Below, one piece after another: positions 1 to 8,050 of a stretch of DNA of 47,560 bases; the stretch's first letter is position 1; every line of letters starts with the position of its first letter. The translations under genes were made by a program, and so were the position numbers. The notes beneath the pieces were generated by a model. It did not search any database. It saw nothing but the letters and a program-made list of their open reading frames with translations, and had not been told where the DNA came from. This stretch comes from JAVBLF01 sp031553675 (lineage in GTDB: Bacteria; Bacillota; Clostridia; Christensenellales; CALWSW01): contig JAVBLF010000061.1 of the NCBI GenBank assembly GCA_031553675.1, positions 1 through 47,560 on the forward strand, written 5' to 3'.

Positions 1-1455
1 TTTTCCTCCGGTGCGCGCTTTGACTTCGACACATTCCAGAAAGCCGTGCGCATTGCGGTTGGCGCTCTGAACGAAGTGCTCGACGAAGGATTGCCGCTCC
101 ATCCTTTGACAGAACAGCGCGAGAGCGTTCGTGACTGGCGGCAAATCGGCCTGGGCGTCATGGGCATCGCCGACATGCTGATCAAGCTGGGGTTACGCTA
201 CGGTAGCGAGAAGGCGGTTGGGCTTTGCGGCGAAATTGCGGATTACCTGCTCAATACGGCGGTCTATGCTTCGGCGAAGTTTGCCAAGGAACAGGGAGCG
301 TTCCCGAAATGCCGCGTGGGCGACATTCTGGCAAGCAAATTTGCCAAAGCCAACTTCGATTTGAACGTGCTGGACTATGTTCGCGAGCATGGATTGCGTA
401 ACTCGCAGCTCCTGACCATTGCGCCCACGGGCAGCCTGGCTACGATGCTCGGCGTGTCGAGCGGAATAGAGCCTGTGTTCGCCACATCGTACCAACGCAA
501 AACCGAATCCCTTCATGGTGAGGATGTCACCTACACGGTCTATACGCCCGTCGTGGCGGAGTACATGGAACGCTTCGGATGCACGGACGATTCTGAACTG
601 CCGGATTTCTTCGTGACCTCTGCGGATATTCCCTTTCCGGAACGCATCGAGACGCAAGCCGCGTGGCAGCAATACATCGACGCATCGATCAGCTCGACGG
701 TCAACGTACCGGAAAATTTCACCAAGCAACAGGTCTTCGATCTCTACGTGGAAGCCTGGCTGCATGGACTGAAGGGCGTCACCATCTACCGGCAGGGTTG
801 CAATCGTTCGGGCATTCTGACGACTGAGACGGCCAAAGCGCCTGAAGAACAGCAAAGTGAAACCGCAACGGACGACTTCGCTTGGAAGCGCGGCGAGATC
901 ATTGAGGTCAGCCAAAGCGCCATCGGGAAGAAACGCAAGCTGACAACAGGATGCGGAAGCCTGCATTGCGCGGCCTTCTTCGACGAGCACAGCGGCGATC
1001 TCTTGGAAATCTATCTCAGTAAAGGCTCCCAGGGTGGTTGCGCCAACTACATGACGGGTCTGTCTCGCATGCTCTCTCTAGCTGCACGCGGAGGCTGTGA
1101 CGTTCACGCGATTGTCGACCAGCTCATGAGCACGGGCGCTTGTCCATCGTATGCGGTTCGTGCGGCAACCAAAAAGGATACATCCAAAGGCTCTTGCTGT
1201 CCGATGGCGATCGGCAACGCGCTGCTCGACATGTGGAACGAGGCGCAGGCTGATCTGGAGCAGAACGAAAAATCAGCCACTGACAATTTGTCGGTAACTG
1301 ACCGAACAGAAGAAAAAAAAGTAACCGACAAGTTGTCGGCTACTGAAAAAGAGGTGGCAGTTCGGTATCCCACGTGTCCGAAATGCGACACCGAACTGCG
1401 ACATGAAGGTGGCTGCGTGCAGTGCATGAGCTGCGGCTACTCCAAATGCGACTGA
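1..1455 (+). CDS. nrdJ: Adenosylcobalamin-dependent (class II) ribonucleoside reductase, C-terminal part (5' truncated by window edge)
   Basis: The reading frame is open from base 1, so the gene starts outside the window; 484 codons are visible. Class II reductases make deoxyribonucleotides using a B12-derived radical and need no oxygen. The visible part has the family segments LTIAPTGSLATMLGVSSGIEP, SSTVNVPENFT and GVTIYRQGCNRSG, then a C-terminal domain with a GGC motif and TSKGSCCP. It ends in a four-cysteine tail (CPKC near residue 460, CMSCGYSKC at the end) that probably relays reducing equivalents. A linker at bases 1274-1343 is made of two imperfect palindromes encoding similar peptides. 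dut follows 68 bp downstream. It may be cargo of the mobile element ending near 3770, but it could also be chromosomal. Confidence 0.9.
   Translation, partial: FSSGARFDFDTFQKAVRIAVGALNEVLDEGLPLHPLTEQRESVRDWRQIGLGVMGIADMLIKLGLRYGSEKAVGLCGEIADYLLNTAVYASAKFAKEQGAFPKCRVGDILASKFAKANFDLNVLDYVREHGLRNSQLLTIAPTGSLATMLGVSSGIEPVFATSYQRKTESLHGEDVTYTVYTPVVAEYMERFGCTDDSELPDFFVTSADIPFPERIETQAAWQQYIDASISSTVNVPENFTKQQVFDLYVEAWLHGLKGVTIYRQGCNRSGILTTETAKAPEEQQSETATDDFAWKRGEIIEVSQSAIGKKRKLTTGCGSLHCAAFFDEHSGDLLEIYLSKGSQGGCANYMTGLSRMLSLAARGGCDVHAIVDQLMSTGACPSYAVRAATKKDTSKGSCCPMAIGNALLDMWNEAQADLEQNEKSATDNLSVTDRTEEKKVTDKLSATEKEVAVRYPTCPKCDTELRHEGGCVQCMSCGYSKCD
1274..1343 (+). repeat. Two in-frame palindromic mini-repeats inside nrdJ
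   Basis: Two imperfect palindromes of about 23 bases lie 23 bases apart inside the coding sequence. The clearer one is 1321-1343, with arms GTAACCGACAA and TTGTCGGCTAC. They encode the related peptides ATDNLSVTD and VTDKLSATE. They sit in a hydrophilic linker between the catalytic body and the cysteine tail, where an insertion would be tolerated. Confidence 0.6.
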
Positions 1456-1460
1456 GACTT

Positions 1461-1500
1461 GCTGGGATGGGCGGCTTACGCCGCCCCCAATCCCGGCAGC
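1461..1500 (+). repeat. Strong inverted repeat between nrdJ and dut
   Basis: GGGCGGC (1469-1475) pairs with GCCGCCC (1480-1486), and the stem extends through GGGAT/ATCCC and GCT/AGC. No T-tract follows, so it is more likely an mRNA processing or stability hairpin than a terminator. Confidence 0.5.
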
Positions 1501-1523
1501 TATTCTGAAGGAGGATAACTTTC

Positions 1524-2033
1524 TTGCAAAATAAGTTTCTACTGATTAGTTTCGACCAATTTCGATCCGATTATGCGGCGACTTTCGGCTGGGAGCCAGA
1601 TGATGCCCTGATACGTGATGTGTTTGACGCTCTCAAGCTGCCGATGCGTGCAACCCGGCATTCGGCGGGGTACGACTTTTTCTCGCCGATTGACTTCACG
1701 TTGAAACCCGGTGAGTCGATCAAGCTTCCGACCGGCATCCGGGCGATGCTCAAGGACGACCGCTATCTGATGTGTGCGCCAAGAAGCGGTCTGGGTTTCA
1801 AGTACCGATTGCAGCTCGACAACACGATCGGGATCATCGACGCCGACTATTTCTCCAGTGACAATGAAGGGCACATCTTCGCCAAGCTCACGAACGACGG
1901 CAAGGAAGGCAAGCGGGTCACGGTGCGCGCGGGTGAGGCGTTCATGCAGGGAATCATCCAGGTGTTCGATGTGGCGGAGGATGACGCTGCTGATGGCGTC
2001 AGGAATGGCGGGTTTGGGAGTACGATGAAGTAA
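1524..2033 (+). CDS. dut: dUTP diphosphatase (trimeric dUTPase family)
   Basis: Hydrolyses dUTP to dUMP and pyrophosphate, keeping uracil out of DNA and feeding dTMP synthesis. All five trimeric dUTPase motifs can be found: SAGYDF, PRSGLG, the substrate-binding stretch around DNTIGIIDADY, GEAFMQGIIQ, and the C-terminal glycine-rich RNGGFGST. The 169 aa length is slightly above the usual 145-155 because of an N-terminal extension before the first motif. The start is TTG at 1524, chosen because an AAGGAGG-type site lies 9 bases upstream. It follows nrdJ in the same direction, a nucleotide-metabolism pairing common in phages, and is closed by a terminator at 2119-2150. Confidence 0.87.
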   Translation: MQNKFLLISFDQFRSDYAATFGWEPDDALIRDVFDALKLPMRATRHSAGYDFFSPIDFTLKPGESIKLPTGIRAMLKDDRYLMCAPRSGLGFKYRLQLDNTIGIIDADYFSSDNEGHIFAKLTNDGKEGKRVTVRAGEAFMQGIIQVFDVAEDDAADGVRNGGFGSTMK

Positions 2034-2118
2034 CATCCAAGCTCTCTAATGCAGTGTGTTGAACGAAACTTGCGGCATATAGCGTTTTACTACAACTTTA
2101 TCGTGCATTTTTGCACTT

Positions 2119-2150
2119 GAGCGAAGCGATTACTAAGCTTCGCTCATTTT
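2119..2150 (+). terminator. Intrinsic terminator after dut
   Basis: Perfect 9-bp stem GAGCGAAGC (2119-2127) / GCTTCGCTC (2137-2145) followed by ATTTT. It closes the nrdJ-dut unit. Confidence 0.75.
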
Positions 2151-2186
2151 CTGTGTTCCATGTTCTCTGGATTTCTTCATTGTTTG

Positions 2187-2195
2187 TGGTAAAAT
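2187..2195 (+). promoter_or_regulatory. Candidate extended -10 promoter for the small ORF and recombinase
   Basis: TGG-TAAAAT matches an extended -10 hexamer; no good -35 is visible. It lies after the dut terminator and 50 bp before the small ORF start. Confidence 0.35.
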
Positions 2196-2244
2196 GATTA
2201 CGCGATGACACTTTTGGGGATACTCGCCACCGGAGGTGTTTAGC

Positions 2245-2382
2245 ATGATATTTAGGTATTTAGTAGACGAAAAAGAAATTGCATTTGAAGATTTGCGCTC
2301 TATGACAATTAGGAACGAGACCATTGATGATTTAGTAAAAAAGGTAAATATGAGAAGGAGCGAAGTTATGAATGGCGACTAA
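2245..2382 (+). CDS. Small 45-aa protein overlapping the recombinase start (unknown; candidate directionality factor or regulator)
   Basis: ATG at 2245 is preceded by a GGAGGTG site (2232-2238) and the frame runs to TAA at 2380-2382, overlapping the recombinase start by 11 bases. The peptide is charged and probably helical (MIFRYLVDEKEIAFEDLRS...). I recognise no family. Its tight overlap suggests translational coupling with the integrase. Recombination directionality factors of large serine recombinases are often small unrelated proteins encoded close by, so that role is possible but not shown. It has the same AT-rich composition as the recombinase. Confidence 0.5.
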   Translation: MIFRYLVDEKEIAFEDLRSMTIRNETIDDLVKKVNMRRSEVMNGD

Positions 2383-3745
2383 AACGGCTCTCTACATGCG
2401 CGTTTCAACAGAGCATCAAGCTGATGAAGGGTACAGCCTTGAGATTCAAAGGGAAAGACTCGAAGCGTACACCAAGAGCCAAGGGCACACGAACTACGAG
2501 TTTTACACTGACCCTGGCTTTTCTGGCGGAACTCTTGAACGCCCTCAGATGCAACGACTTCTCTTCGAAATGCAAGAAGGGCTTATTGAACGCGTTGTAG
2601 TGCTAAAACTTGACCGCTTGTCGCGTAACCAACGAGACATCCTTTATTTGGTGGAGGATGTCTTCAACAAAAGAAATATTTCGTTGGTGTCTATAACAGA
2701 ATCGATTGATACAGGAACGCCTGTTGGTAGAACAGTAATTTCTATGCTTGCGATGTTTGCACAGTTTGAAAAAGAGACTATTCGCGAACGAATGGTTTCT
2801 GGCCTAGTTGCCCGTGCAAAATCTGGTAAATGGCGAGGTGGACGTGTTCCATTTGGCTATGATTATGACCCCGAGACCGGTCTTCTGCATCCAAACGATG
2901 ACGCTGAAACTGTTCGCAATATTTTCAAGTGGTATCTTTCAGGAATGTCCGTCGAGACTATAGCAATTCGAGCAGGATTTGGCGATAGACATTACATGGT
3001 TCGCAACATTCTTACAAGCGACTCAAATATTGGCAATATTAAGGCTCAGGGACAGGTCTTTTCCGGAGCATATGAAGCGATCATAGATAAAGAAACTTTC
3101 GAACGTGCTCGCCTTATGAGAGAACAGCGAGCAAAAGCCCGCGTTTGTGGGCGAGCAGGTCATCTCCTTACCGGAATAATTTACTGTGGTCGCTGCGGTG
3201 CTCGATTGCAGTATATTAAATATCGAAAGGATGCTTATAATCTTTCCTGCTTTTCGCGCACTACTGCCTATAATAAGCAGTATATGGTAAAAGACCCGAC
3301 ATGCAAACAGCCAATGTTGCGGGCTGCACAGGTCGAAGAAGGTGTTTTGCAAGCGCTTTTCGAGTTTGGTCATGAAATAAAAAACCGCTCTGAACGTGTA
3401 AAAGCATTTGATGGTATGAATGCAGCGCTGCTAGCACGCCAAGAAGCCCTGAAGCGGAAAATTCGCAAGCTCTACCATTTAATGGGGGATGGTGGTAATG
3501 AGGAGTTAATCGATGTAGTAAACGAGACACGTGCTGAGCTTGAGACAGTATCCAGCGAACTAGATGCGAGCGCAGCTAAAGCGTTGAATCCTGAAATGCT
3601 TATGAACAAAGAAATCGAGCTGGCAAGCAACCTGCAAGAAGCTTGGCCAGACATGGATAAAAATGAGCGTTCAAGTGCTGTACGACAACTGATACGATCA
3701 GTAACAATTGACGGTGAGGAAGTCACAATCAATTTTATTTTTTAG
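2372..3745 (+). CDS. Large serine recombinase (site-specific integrase)
   Basis: Catalyses integration and excision between attP and attB through a serine-DNA intermediate. The N-terminal resolvase domain has the catalytic serine in YMRVST (Ser12), followed by LKLDRLSRNQRD and the FEKETIRERM helix. The recombinase domain begins near residue 160 (GGRVPFGYD). A zinc ribbon follows (CGRCG near 275, later Cys near 295 and 315), then a coiled coil. At 457 aa it is the usual size for the family. ATG at 2372 follows AGAAGGAG. The composition is clearly AT-richer than the flanking chromosome. The stop is about 25 bp from the gerA breakpoint, the classic position of an integrase beside its attachment site. 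Confidence 0.9.
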   Translation: MATKTALYMRVSTEHQADEGYSLEIQRERLEAYTKSQGHTNYEFYTDPGFSGGTLERPQMQRLLFEMQEGLIERVVVLKLDRLSRNQRDILYLVEDVFNKRNISLVSITESIDTGTPVGRTVISMLAMFAQFEKETIRERMVSGLVARAKSGKWRGGRVPFGYDYDPETGLLHPNDDAETVRNIFKWYLSGMSVETIAIRAGFGDRHYMVRNILTSDSNIGNIKAQGQVFSGAYEAIIDKETFERARLMREQRAKARVCGRAGHLLTGIIYCGRCGARLQYIKYRKDAYNLSCFSRTTAYNKQYMVKDPTCKQPMLRAAQVEEGVLQALFEFGHEIKNRSERVKAFDGMNAALLARQEALKRKIRKLYHLMGDGGNEELIDVVNETRAELETVSSELDASAAKALNPEMLMNKEIELASNLQEAWPDMDKNERSSAVRQLIRSVTIDGEEVTINFIF

Positions 3746-3772
3746 TTTTTTCTCTGGATAAGACACCTTTGC
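3746..3772. other. Probable attachment-site junction of the integrated element inside gerA
   Basis: Reading gerA on the minus strand, family-typical residues continue through VPFPTYAEA, encoded down to about 3770. The sequence then becomes unrelated and AT-rich (KVSYPEKKLKNK). The change falls between the recombinase stop (3745) and 3770. The crossover dinucleotide cannot be fixed without the other end or an uninterrupted relative. Confidence 0.55.
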
Positions 3773-5163
3773 TTCGGCGTAAGTCGGAAACGGAACGCCT
3801 TGCTTGCTGGCGATGATCGACAGCGCGAGATCGGTCGGCAGCATCTCGGGGTGAAAGGTTGTAATCGCGATATAGAGCGGCGGTAGCAGCAGTGTAATCA
3901 AAGCCGCCGAATAACGAATGAGCGAGGTCACCGACACATCGACGTAGTGCTTGGCGTAATCTTCCGGCGCCTGGAGCATGATGCCGATCGTGCCGGGGAC
4001 GATCAAGCCGACGGGGATCTCGTCGATCAAAATGCCGACACGCCCCTCGAGCAAAAACGACGCGAAGCGATCAGGCCTCTCTGTCGCGAAGGCCTGCGGA
4101 AAGACCGAGTGCCCGGGGTCAAGTATGTATTCGTCGATCTCGCCGGTCGCGATGACACTGTCGATGTCGATGGCCTTGAGGCGTTTTTCGACCTCGGATA
4201 CCATGGCGGGATTGGTCAATCCTTCGATGTAGCAGACGACGATCTGGGTCTGGCTGCGGCGTCCGACCGTCATGGAACACAAGCGCAGATCGCTCGTCCC
4301 GATCTTGCGGCGGAGCATGGCTGTGTTGGTGCGAATGACTTCTGTGAAGCTCGAGCGCGAGCCCTTGTTGACGTTTTCGTTCAGCGGCTCGGAAATGCTG
4401 CGACGTTCAAAGCCCTTGACCTCGAATGAGAGCGCCGTCGGGCATCCGGGGAAAACCAGCGCCACCGAACCCGTGATCATGTCGGACGCGAGGTCGTTGA
4501 CGTTGATGCGCCGCTTGACAAAGGCACTGTAGATCAGGCCCCGTTCCATGCGCTCGAGGAGATCGTCGATGTTCGCCGCTTCCGAGAGCGAACGCTCCTG
4601 CAAGAGCGGTTTGAGTATGTTTTCCGCGATGCCGCCCGAATCGACCATACCGTCGATCATGAACATCGTCACCGGCCAGCGGCTGTCGCCATTGACGAAA
4701 GGTCGCGCCGGATGAAGTCGCTCGCGTTGGCAAAAGTACGCTCGACGCTTTCGTTCGAGATCGGCACATGTGGCTTGGGAGCGTTGTTGTACTCCTGGGA
4801 ATCGGGGTCAAAATTGCTCGGATCGTAGCCGACGGCAGGCTGCTTGGGCACGAGTCCTTCCGCCTGGCGCTGTGCCTCGGGGGTATGCGCGCCGGGGTTC
4901 GGATCGCTTTCCGTTTCTCCGGCAGGCGCTGGGGGAGCGGGCGCGTCGCGTCCCGTCATCGCGCCGTGCAGTTCTTCGGGGGAAGAACGCTGCGCGGACG
5001 CGGGTGCTTCGCCGCCGCCTAAAGTGCCGTGCTGGGACTCGATGGGCTGTGGCGTTGAAGGGGCGTCTTCGATCGGCGCAGCGTCTTTCTGTGCTTCGGG
5101 CGGCAGCGCCTCGTCGGCCTCCCGCCGCATCTGTTTGAATCGTTTGTGAAAAAATCTCGGCAT
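3770..5163 (-). pseudogene. gerA-like: GerA-family spore germinant receptor subunit, interrupted at 3' end and frameshifted
   Basis: GerA-type proteins are inner-membrane subunits of nutrient germinant receptors. ATG at 5163 has an AAGGAG site 7 bases upstream. A Pro/Ala/Glu-rich N-terminal region of about 130 residues leads to VERTFANASDFIRRDLS. The frame then breaks near 4690: the upstream frame stops at 4669, while the homologous continuation (VNGDSRWPVTMFMIDGMVD) is one base out of phase, consistent with loss of one base at a short T-run. The second part carries family hallmarks EGRVGILIDEIPVGLIVPGT and FHPEMLPTDLALSI. It ends at the element junction after PFPTYAEA, so the last membrane segments are missing. 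The frameshift could be real decay or a sequencing error. Confidence 0.8.
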
Positions 5164-5286
5164 GGCGACGCTCCTTTTTTGATCGCGAGATCCAACGACG
5201 CTATTTTTTGCAAAGTCACCGAAATTATGCTCATGCAAAGCGCGAAGCGACTGCATGCGTCAAAGTCCCTAGCGGCGGTAAAAGTG

Positions 5287-5315
5287 TTTACAATCGTTCA
5301 GCGTGCTGTTACAAT
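5287..5315 (+). promoter_or_regulatory. SigmaA promoter for the EF-G-like gene
   Basis: TTTACA (5287-5292), 17-base spacer, TACAAT (5310-5315), about 140 bp before the start codon. Confidence 0.65.
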
Positions 5316-5457
5316 TGAACGTGGAACCCAGAACGCTGGGGATGAACGGCCCAAGAAGGATGCTTCCCACGTATGTTTGCGGCCTTTCGACGCCGATCGA
5401 TCGCATGCCGCATCAAAATTACGCCATTTCAAAACACCATAAGGGGGACTCCGAAAC

Positions 5458-7545
5458 ATGAAAGCTTATCATGCAGCGCAGATTCGCAACGTCGGCATTG
5501 TAGGACACGGCGGCGAAGGCAAGACGACGCTGACCGAAGCCATGCTTTTCGCGGCCGGCCACATCGACCGCATGGGCAAGACCGATGACGGGTCAACCGT
5601 CACCGACTACGATCCGGAGGAAACGCGCCGTCAAATCACCATTTCGGCCGGACTCGCCCCCATCGAATGGAAAAATCACAAGATCAACGTCATCGACGCG
5701 CCGGGTTACTTCGACTTTGAAGGCGAAGTGATCGAGACGCTGAGCGTCGTGGAAGCGGCACTGATCGTCGTCGGCGCTGTGTCGGGCCTTTCGGTCGGCA
5801 CCGAAAAGACCTGGAAGATGTGCAAAGACCGCGCCCTGCCCCGCGCTTTCGTCGTCAACCGCATGGACACCGAAAACGCCAACTTCCAAAAAGTGCTTGA
5901 CGCGCTGATCGATAAATTCGGCGCTTCGGTTGCGCCGGCGCAGTGGCCGATCATGCAGGGCGGCAAGTTCGCCGGATACGTCGACGTCATCGAACAGAAG
6001 GGTTTCCTCTTCGACGGTGCCAAGACCAAAGCCACCGAGATCCCCGCCGACATCGCGACCGAAATCGAAACCTACCGCGGCCAGTTGATCGAAGCGGCGG
6101 CAGAGAACGACGAAGAATTGATGGAGAAGTTCTTCGGCGGCGAAGAGCTCAGCAAGGACGAGATCGTCAAAGGCTTGGGCATCGGCCTGCACAGCGGCAC
6201 CTTCTCGCCGGTCTTCTGCACGGCTGCGCCCGCACAGCTCGGCGTCGCCGCGCTGATGGACAACCTGATTGGCTTTATGCCCGCCCCCAATACAAAAGAA
6301 AAGGCTGCCAAAAACGTCAAAGACGGTTCGGACATCGCGATCGCCTGCGACGAGAGCAAGCCTTTTTCCGCGCAGATCTTCAAGACGCTGCAAGACAACT
6401 TCGTCGGCAAGATCTCGCTCTTTAAAGTCTATTCCGGCAAAGTCAAGGCGGGGGATATCGTCTACAACGTCAAGAGCGAAAAGACCGAAAAGATCAGTGC
6501 CGTTTTGACCATGCGCGGCAAGAAGACCGCCCCGCTCGACGACGCGATCTATGCCGGCGACATCGGCGCCGTTGCCAAGCTGCAAAACAGCGTGACGGGC
6601 GACACCCTCTGCGACAACGCCCACCAGGTGCGCTTTGACGACCTCGCCTTCCCGAACACCGCCTTTACCATGGCCGTTTCGGCCAAGAAGTCGGGCGAGG
6701 AAGACAAGGTATTTGGCGGCCTTAACAAGCTGCTCGAAGAGGACCCGACCTTCAAGCTCGAAAAGCGCCTCGACACCGGCGACATGCTGATCAGCGGCCT
6801 GGGCGAGATGCACCTCGACGTCATCACGAGCAAGCTGAAAAACAAATTCAACGTCGAAGCCAAGCTCGACGAACCGACCGTCCCCTACCGCGAAACGATC
6901 CGCAAGAGCGCCAAAGCCCAGGGACGCCACAAGAAGCAGTCGGGCGGCCACGGCCAGTTCGGCGACGTCTGGGTCGAGTTCGAGCCGATCTTCGACGGCA
7001 GCGCCGATTTCGAGTTCGTCGACAAGATCGTCGGCGGCGTCGTGCCGAGGAACTTTATTCCCGCCGTCGAAAAGGGCCTGCGCGACGCCGTTACCCGCGG
7101 TGTACTGGCCGGTTTCCCGACGATCAACATTCGCTGCACCCTCTTCGACGGTTCCTACCACGCCGTCGACTCGAACGAAATGGCCTTCCGCACGGCAGCC
7201 CGCATCGCCTACAAAAAGGGCGTCGCGGACGCCGGCCCCGTGCTGCTCGAGCCGATCTACCGCTACGAAGTCTACGTGCCCGACGAATACATGGGCGACA
7301 TCATCGGCGACATGAACCGCCGCCGCGGCCGCATCATGGGCATGAACCCCACCGACGAAGGCCAGCAGGTCGTCGCCGAAGCGCCGCTCGGCGAGATGTT
7401 CAAGTACGCGACCGACCTTCGCTCCATGACCCAGGGACGCGGGCGCTACGATTCCTTCTTCGAACGCTACGAGGAAATGCCCGCCAACATCGCCCAAAAG
7501 GTCATCGAAAAGTCCAAGAAGGACGTCGACGAAGACGACGAATAA
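5458..7545 (+). CDS. EF-G-like translational GTPase (EF-G paralogue type)
   Basis: A 695-aa protein with full EF-G architecture: GTPase domain, domain II, then domains III-V (KKQSGGHGQFGDVWVEF, YRYEVYVPDEYMGDI). The G1 motif is GHGGEGKTT (residues 16-24) instead of the GHIDHGKTT of canonical EF-G. G3 is DAPGYFDF instead of DTPGHVDF, so the catalytic histidine is replaced. G4 is NRMD. This pattern fits the EF-G2/FusA2-like paralogues of Clostridia rather than the main elongation factor, which normally sits next to rpsG and tuf, absent here. Start is supported by an AAGGGGGA site. The role (ribosome rescue, recycling or stress) cannot be deduced. The C-terminus is acidic. Confidence 0.88.
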   Translation: MKAYHAAQIRNVGIVGHGGEGKTTLTEAMLFAAGHIDRMGKTDDGSTVTDYDPEETRRQITISAGLAPIEWKNHKINVIDAPGYFDFEGEVIETLSVVEAALIVVGAVSGLSVGTEKTWKMCKDRALPRAFVVNRMDTENANFQKVLDALIDKFGASVAPAQWPIMQGGKFAGYVDVIEQKGFLFDGAKTKATEIPADIATEIETYRGQLIEAAAENDEELMEKFFGGEELSKDEIVKGLGIGLHSGTFSPVFCTAAPAQLGVAALMDNLIGFMPAPNTKEKAAKNVKDGSDIAIACDESKPFSAQIFKTLQDNFVGKISLFKVYSGKVKAGDIVYNVKSEKTEKISAVLTMRGKKTAPLDDAIYAGDIGAVAKLQNSVTGDTLCDNAHQVRFDDLAFPNTAFTMAVSAKKSGEEDKVFGGLNKLLEEDPTFKLEKRLDTGDMLISGLGEMHLDVITSKLKNKFNVEAKLDEPTVPYRETIRKSAKAQGRHKKQSGGHGQFGDVWVEFEPIFDGSADFEFVDKIVGGVVPRNFIPAVEKGLRDAVTRGVLAGFPTINIRCTLFDGSYHAVDSNEMAFRTAARIAYKKGVADAGPVLLEPIYRYEVYVPDEYMGDIIGDMNRRRGRIMGMNPTDEGQQVVAEAPLGEMFKYATDLRSMTQGRGRYDSFFERYEEMPANIAQKVIEKSKKDVDEDDE

Positions 7546-7563
7546 AACCACCCATTCGACACC

Positions 7564-7598
7564 AAAACGGCCCGGAAAAATCCGAGCCGTTTTTTCTT
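7564..7598 (+). terminator. Intrinsic terminator after EF-G-like gene
   Basis: AAACGGC...GCCGTTT stem with an inner CCGG/CCG extension, followed by a T-run. A-rich on the other side, so it may also serve the convergent minus-strand gene. Confidence 0.75.
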
Positions 7599-7612
7599 GC
7601 TGTTTTCGGCAT

Positions 7613-8050
7613 TCAGGCTTCGAATGCGGATTCTTGCTTGCCGTTTCGAGCGACCACCGCGAAAAAGACGATCGCCTCCGCGAGGATGGTGGACAGCAGA
7701 TCCCCGAGGTCAAAGCGGCCTCCCGTCTGGAGCGGCGTGGTCCACTCGTTGATCACGGCGAGGAGCACGACGCCCAGGCAAATTGCCAGGAAGGTTTTGA
7801 CTGTGAAGGCGATCGGGAGAATGGGCTTCGCAGCCGCGCATGGCGCAAAGAACTGCTTGAGGCAAGCCGTGGCAAACCAGGCGCCGCCGAAATTGGGCGC
7901 GAACCAGAACCAATTGAAACTGGCGTTCTCGATGGCTCCGGTCTTTCTAACGACGAGAGTCAGCAGCCATATCGCGAGCCCCACGATGCCAAACACCTCG
8001 ATCGTGCCGGGCTTTCGCCGCGTTTGCGGCTTCTGTCGTTTTTCGCGCAT
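7613..8050 (-). CDS. Small four-helix membrane protein, VanZ-like in its C-terminus
   Basis: A 145-aa hydrophobic protein with about four membrane segments (VFGIVGLAIWLLTLVV, FGGAWFATACL, VKTFLAICLGVVLLAVI, LLSTILAEAIVFFAVV). The stretch NEWTTPLQTGGRFDLGDLLS resembles the polar motif of VanZ-like proteins (E..Q....R..DL.D). The resemblance is short, so the family is only a suggestion and no function can be assigned. ATG at 8050 overlaps the TGA of the upstream secreted protein by one base (TGATG), so the two are almost certainly translationally coupled. Confidence 0.6.
   Translation of the reverse strand: MREKRQKPQTRRKPGTIEVFGIVGLAIWLLTLVVRKTGAIENASFNWFWFAPNFGGAWFATACLKQFFAPCAAAKPILPIAFTVKTFLAICLGVVLLAVINEWTTPLQTGGRFDLGDLLSTILAEAIVFFAVVARNGKQESAFEA

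Noticed and set aside
2119..2145. Attachment site at the dut terminator
   Set aside because: It is an ordinary terminator hairpin, and no second copy lies near the gerA junction.
5593..7713. 706-codon open frame on the minus strand opposite the EF-G-like gene
   Set aside because: It mirrors a well-supported gene; the translation has no domain and results from high GC in third positions. The same applies to 23119-24933 (-), 27500-29320 (+), 31755-33134 (-) and 43149-44912 (-).
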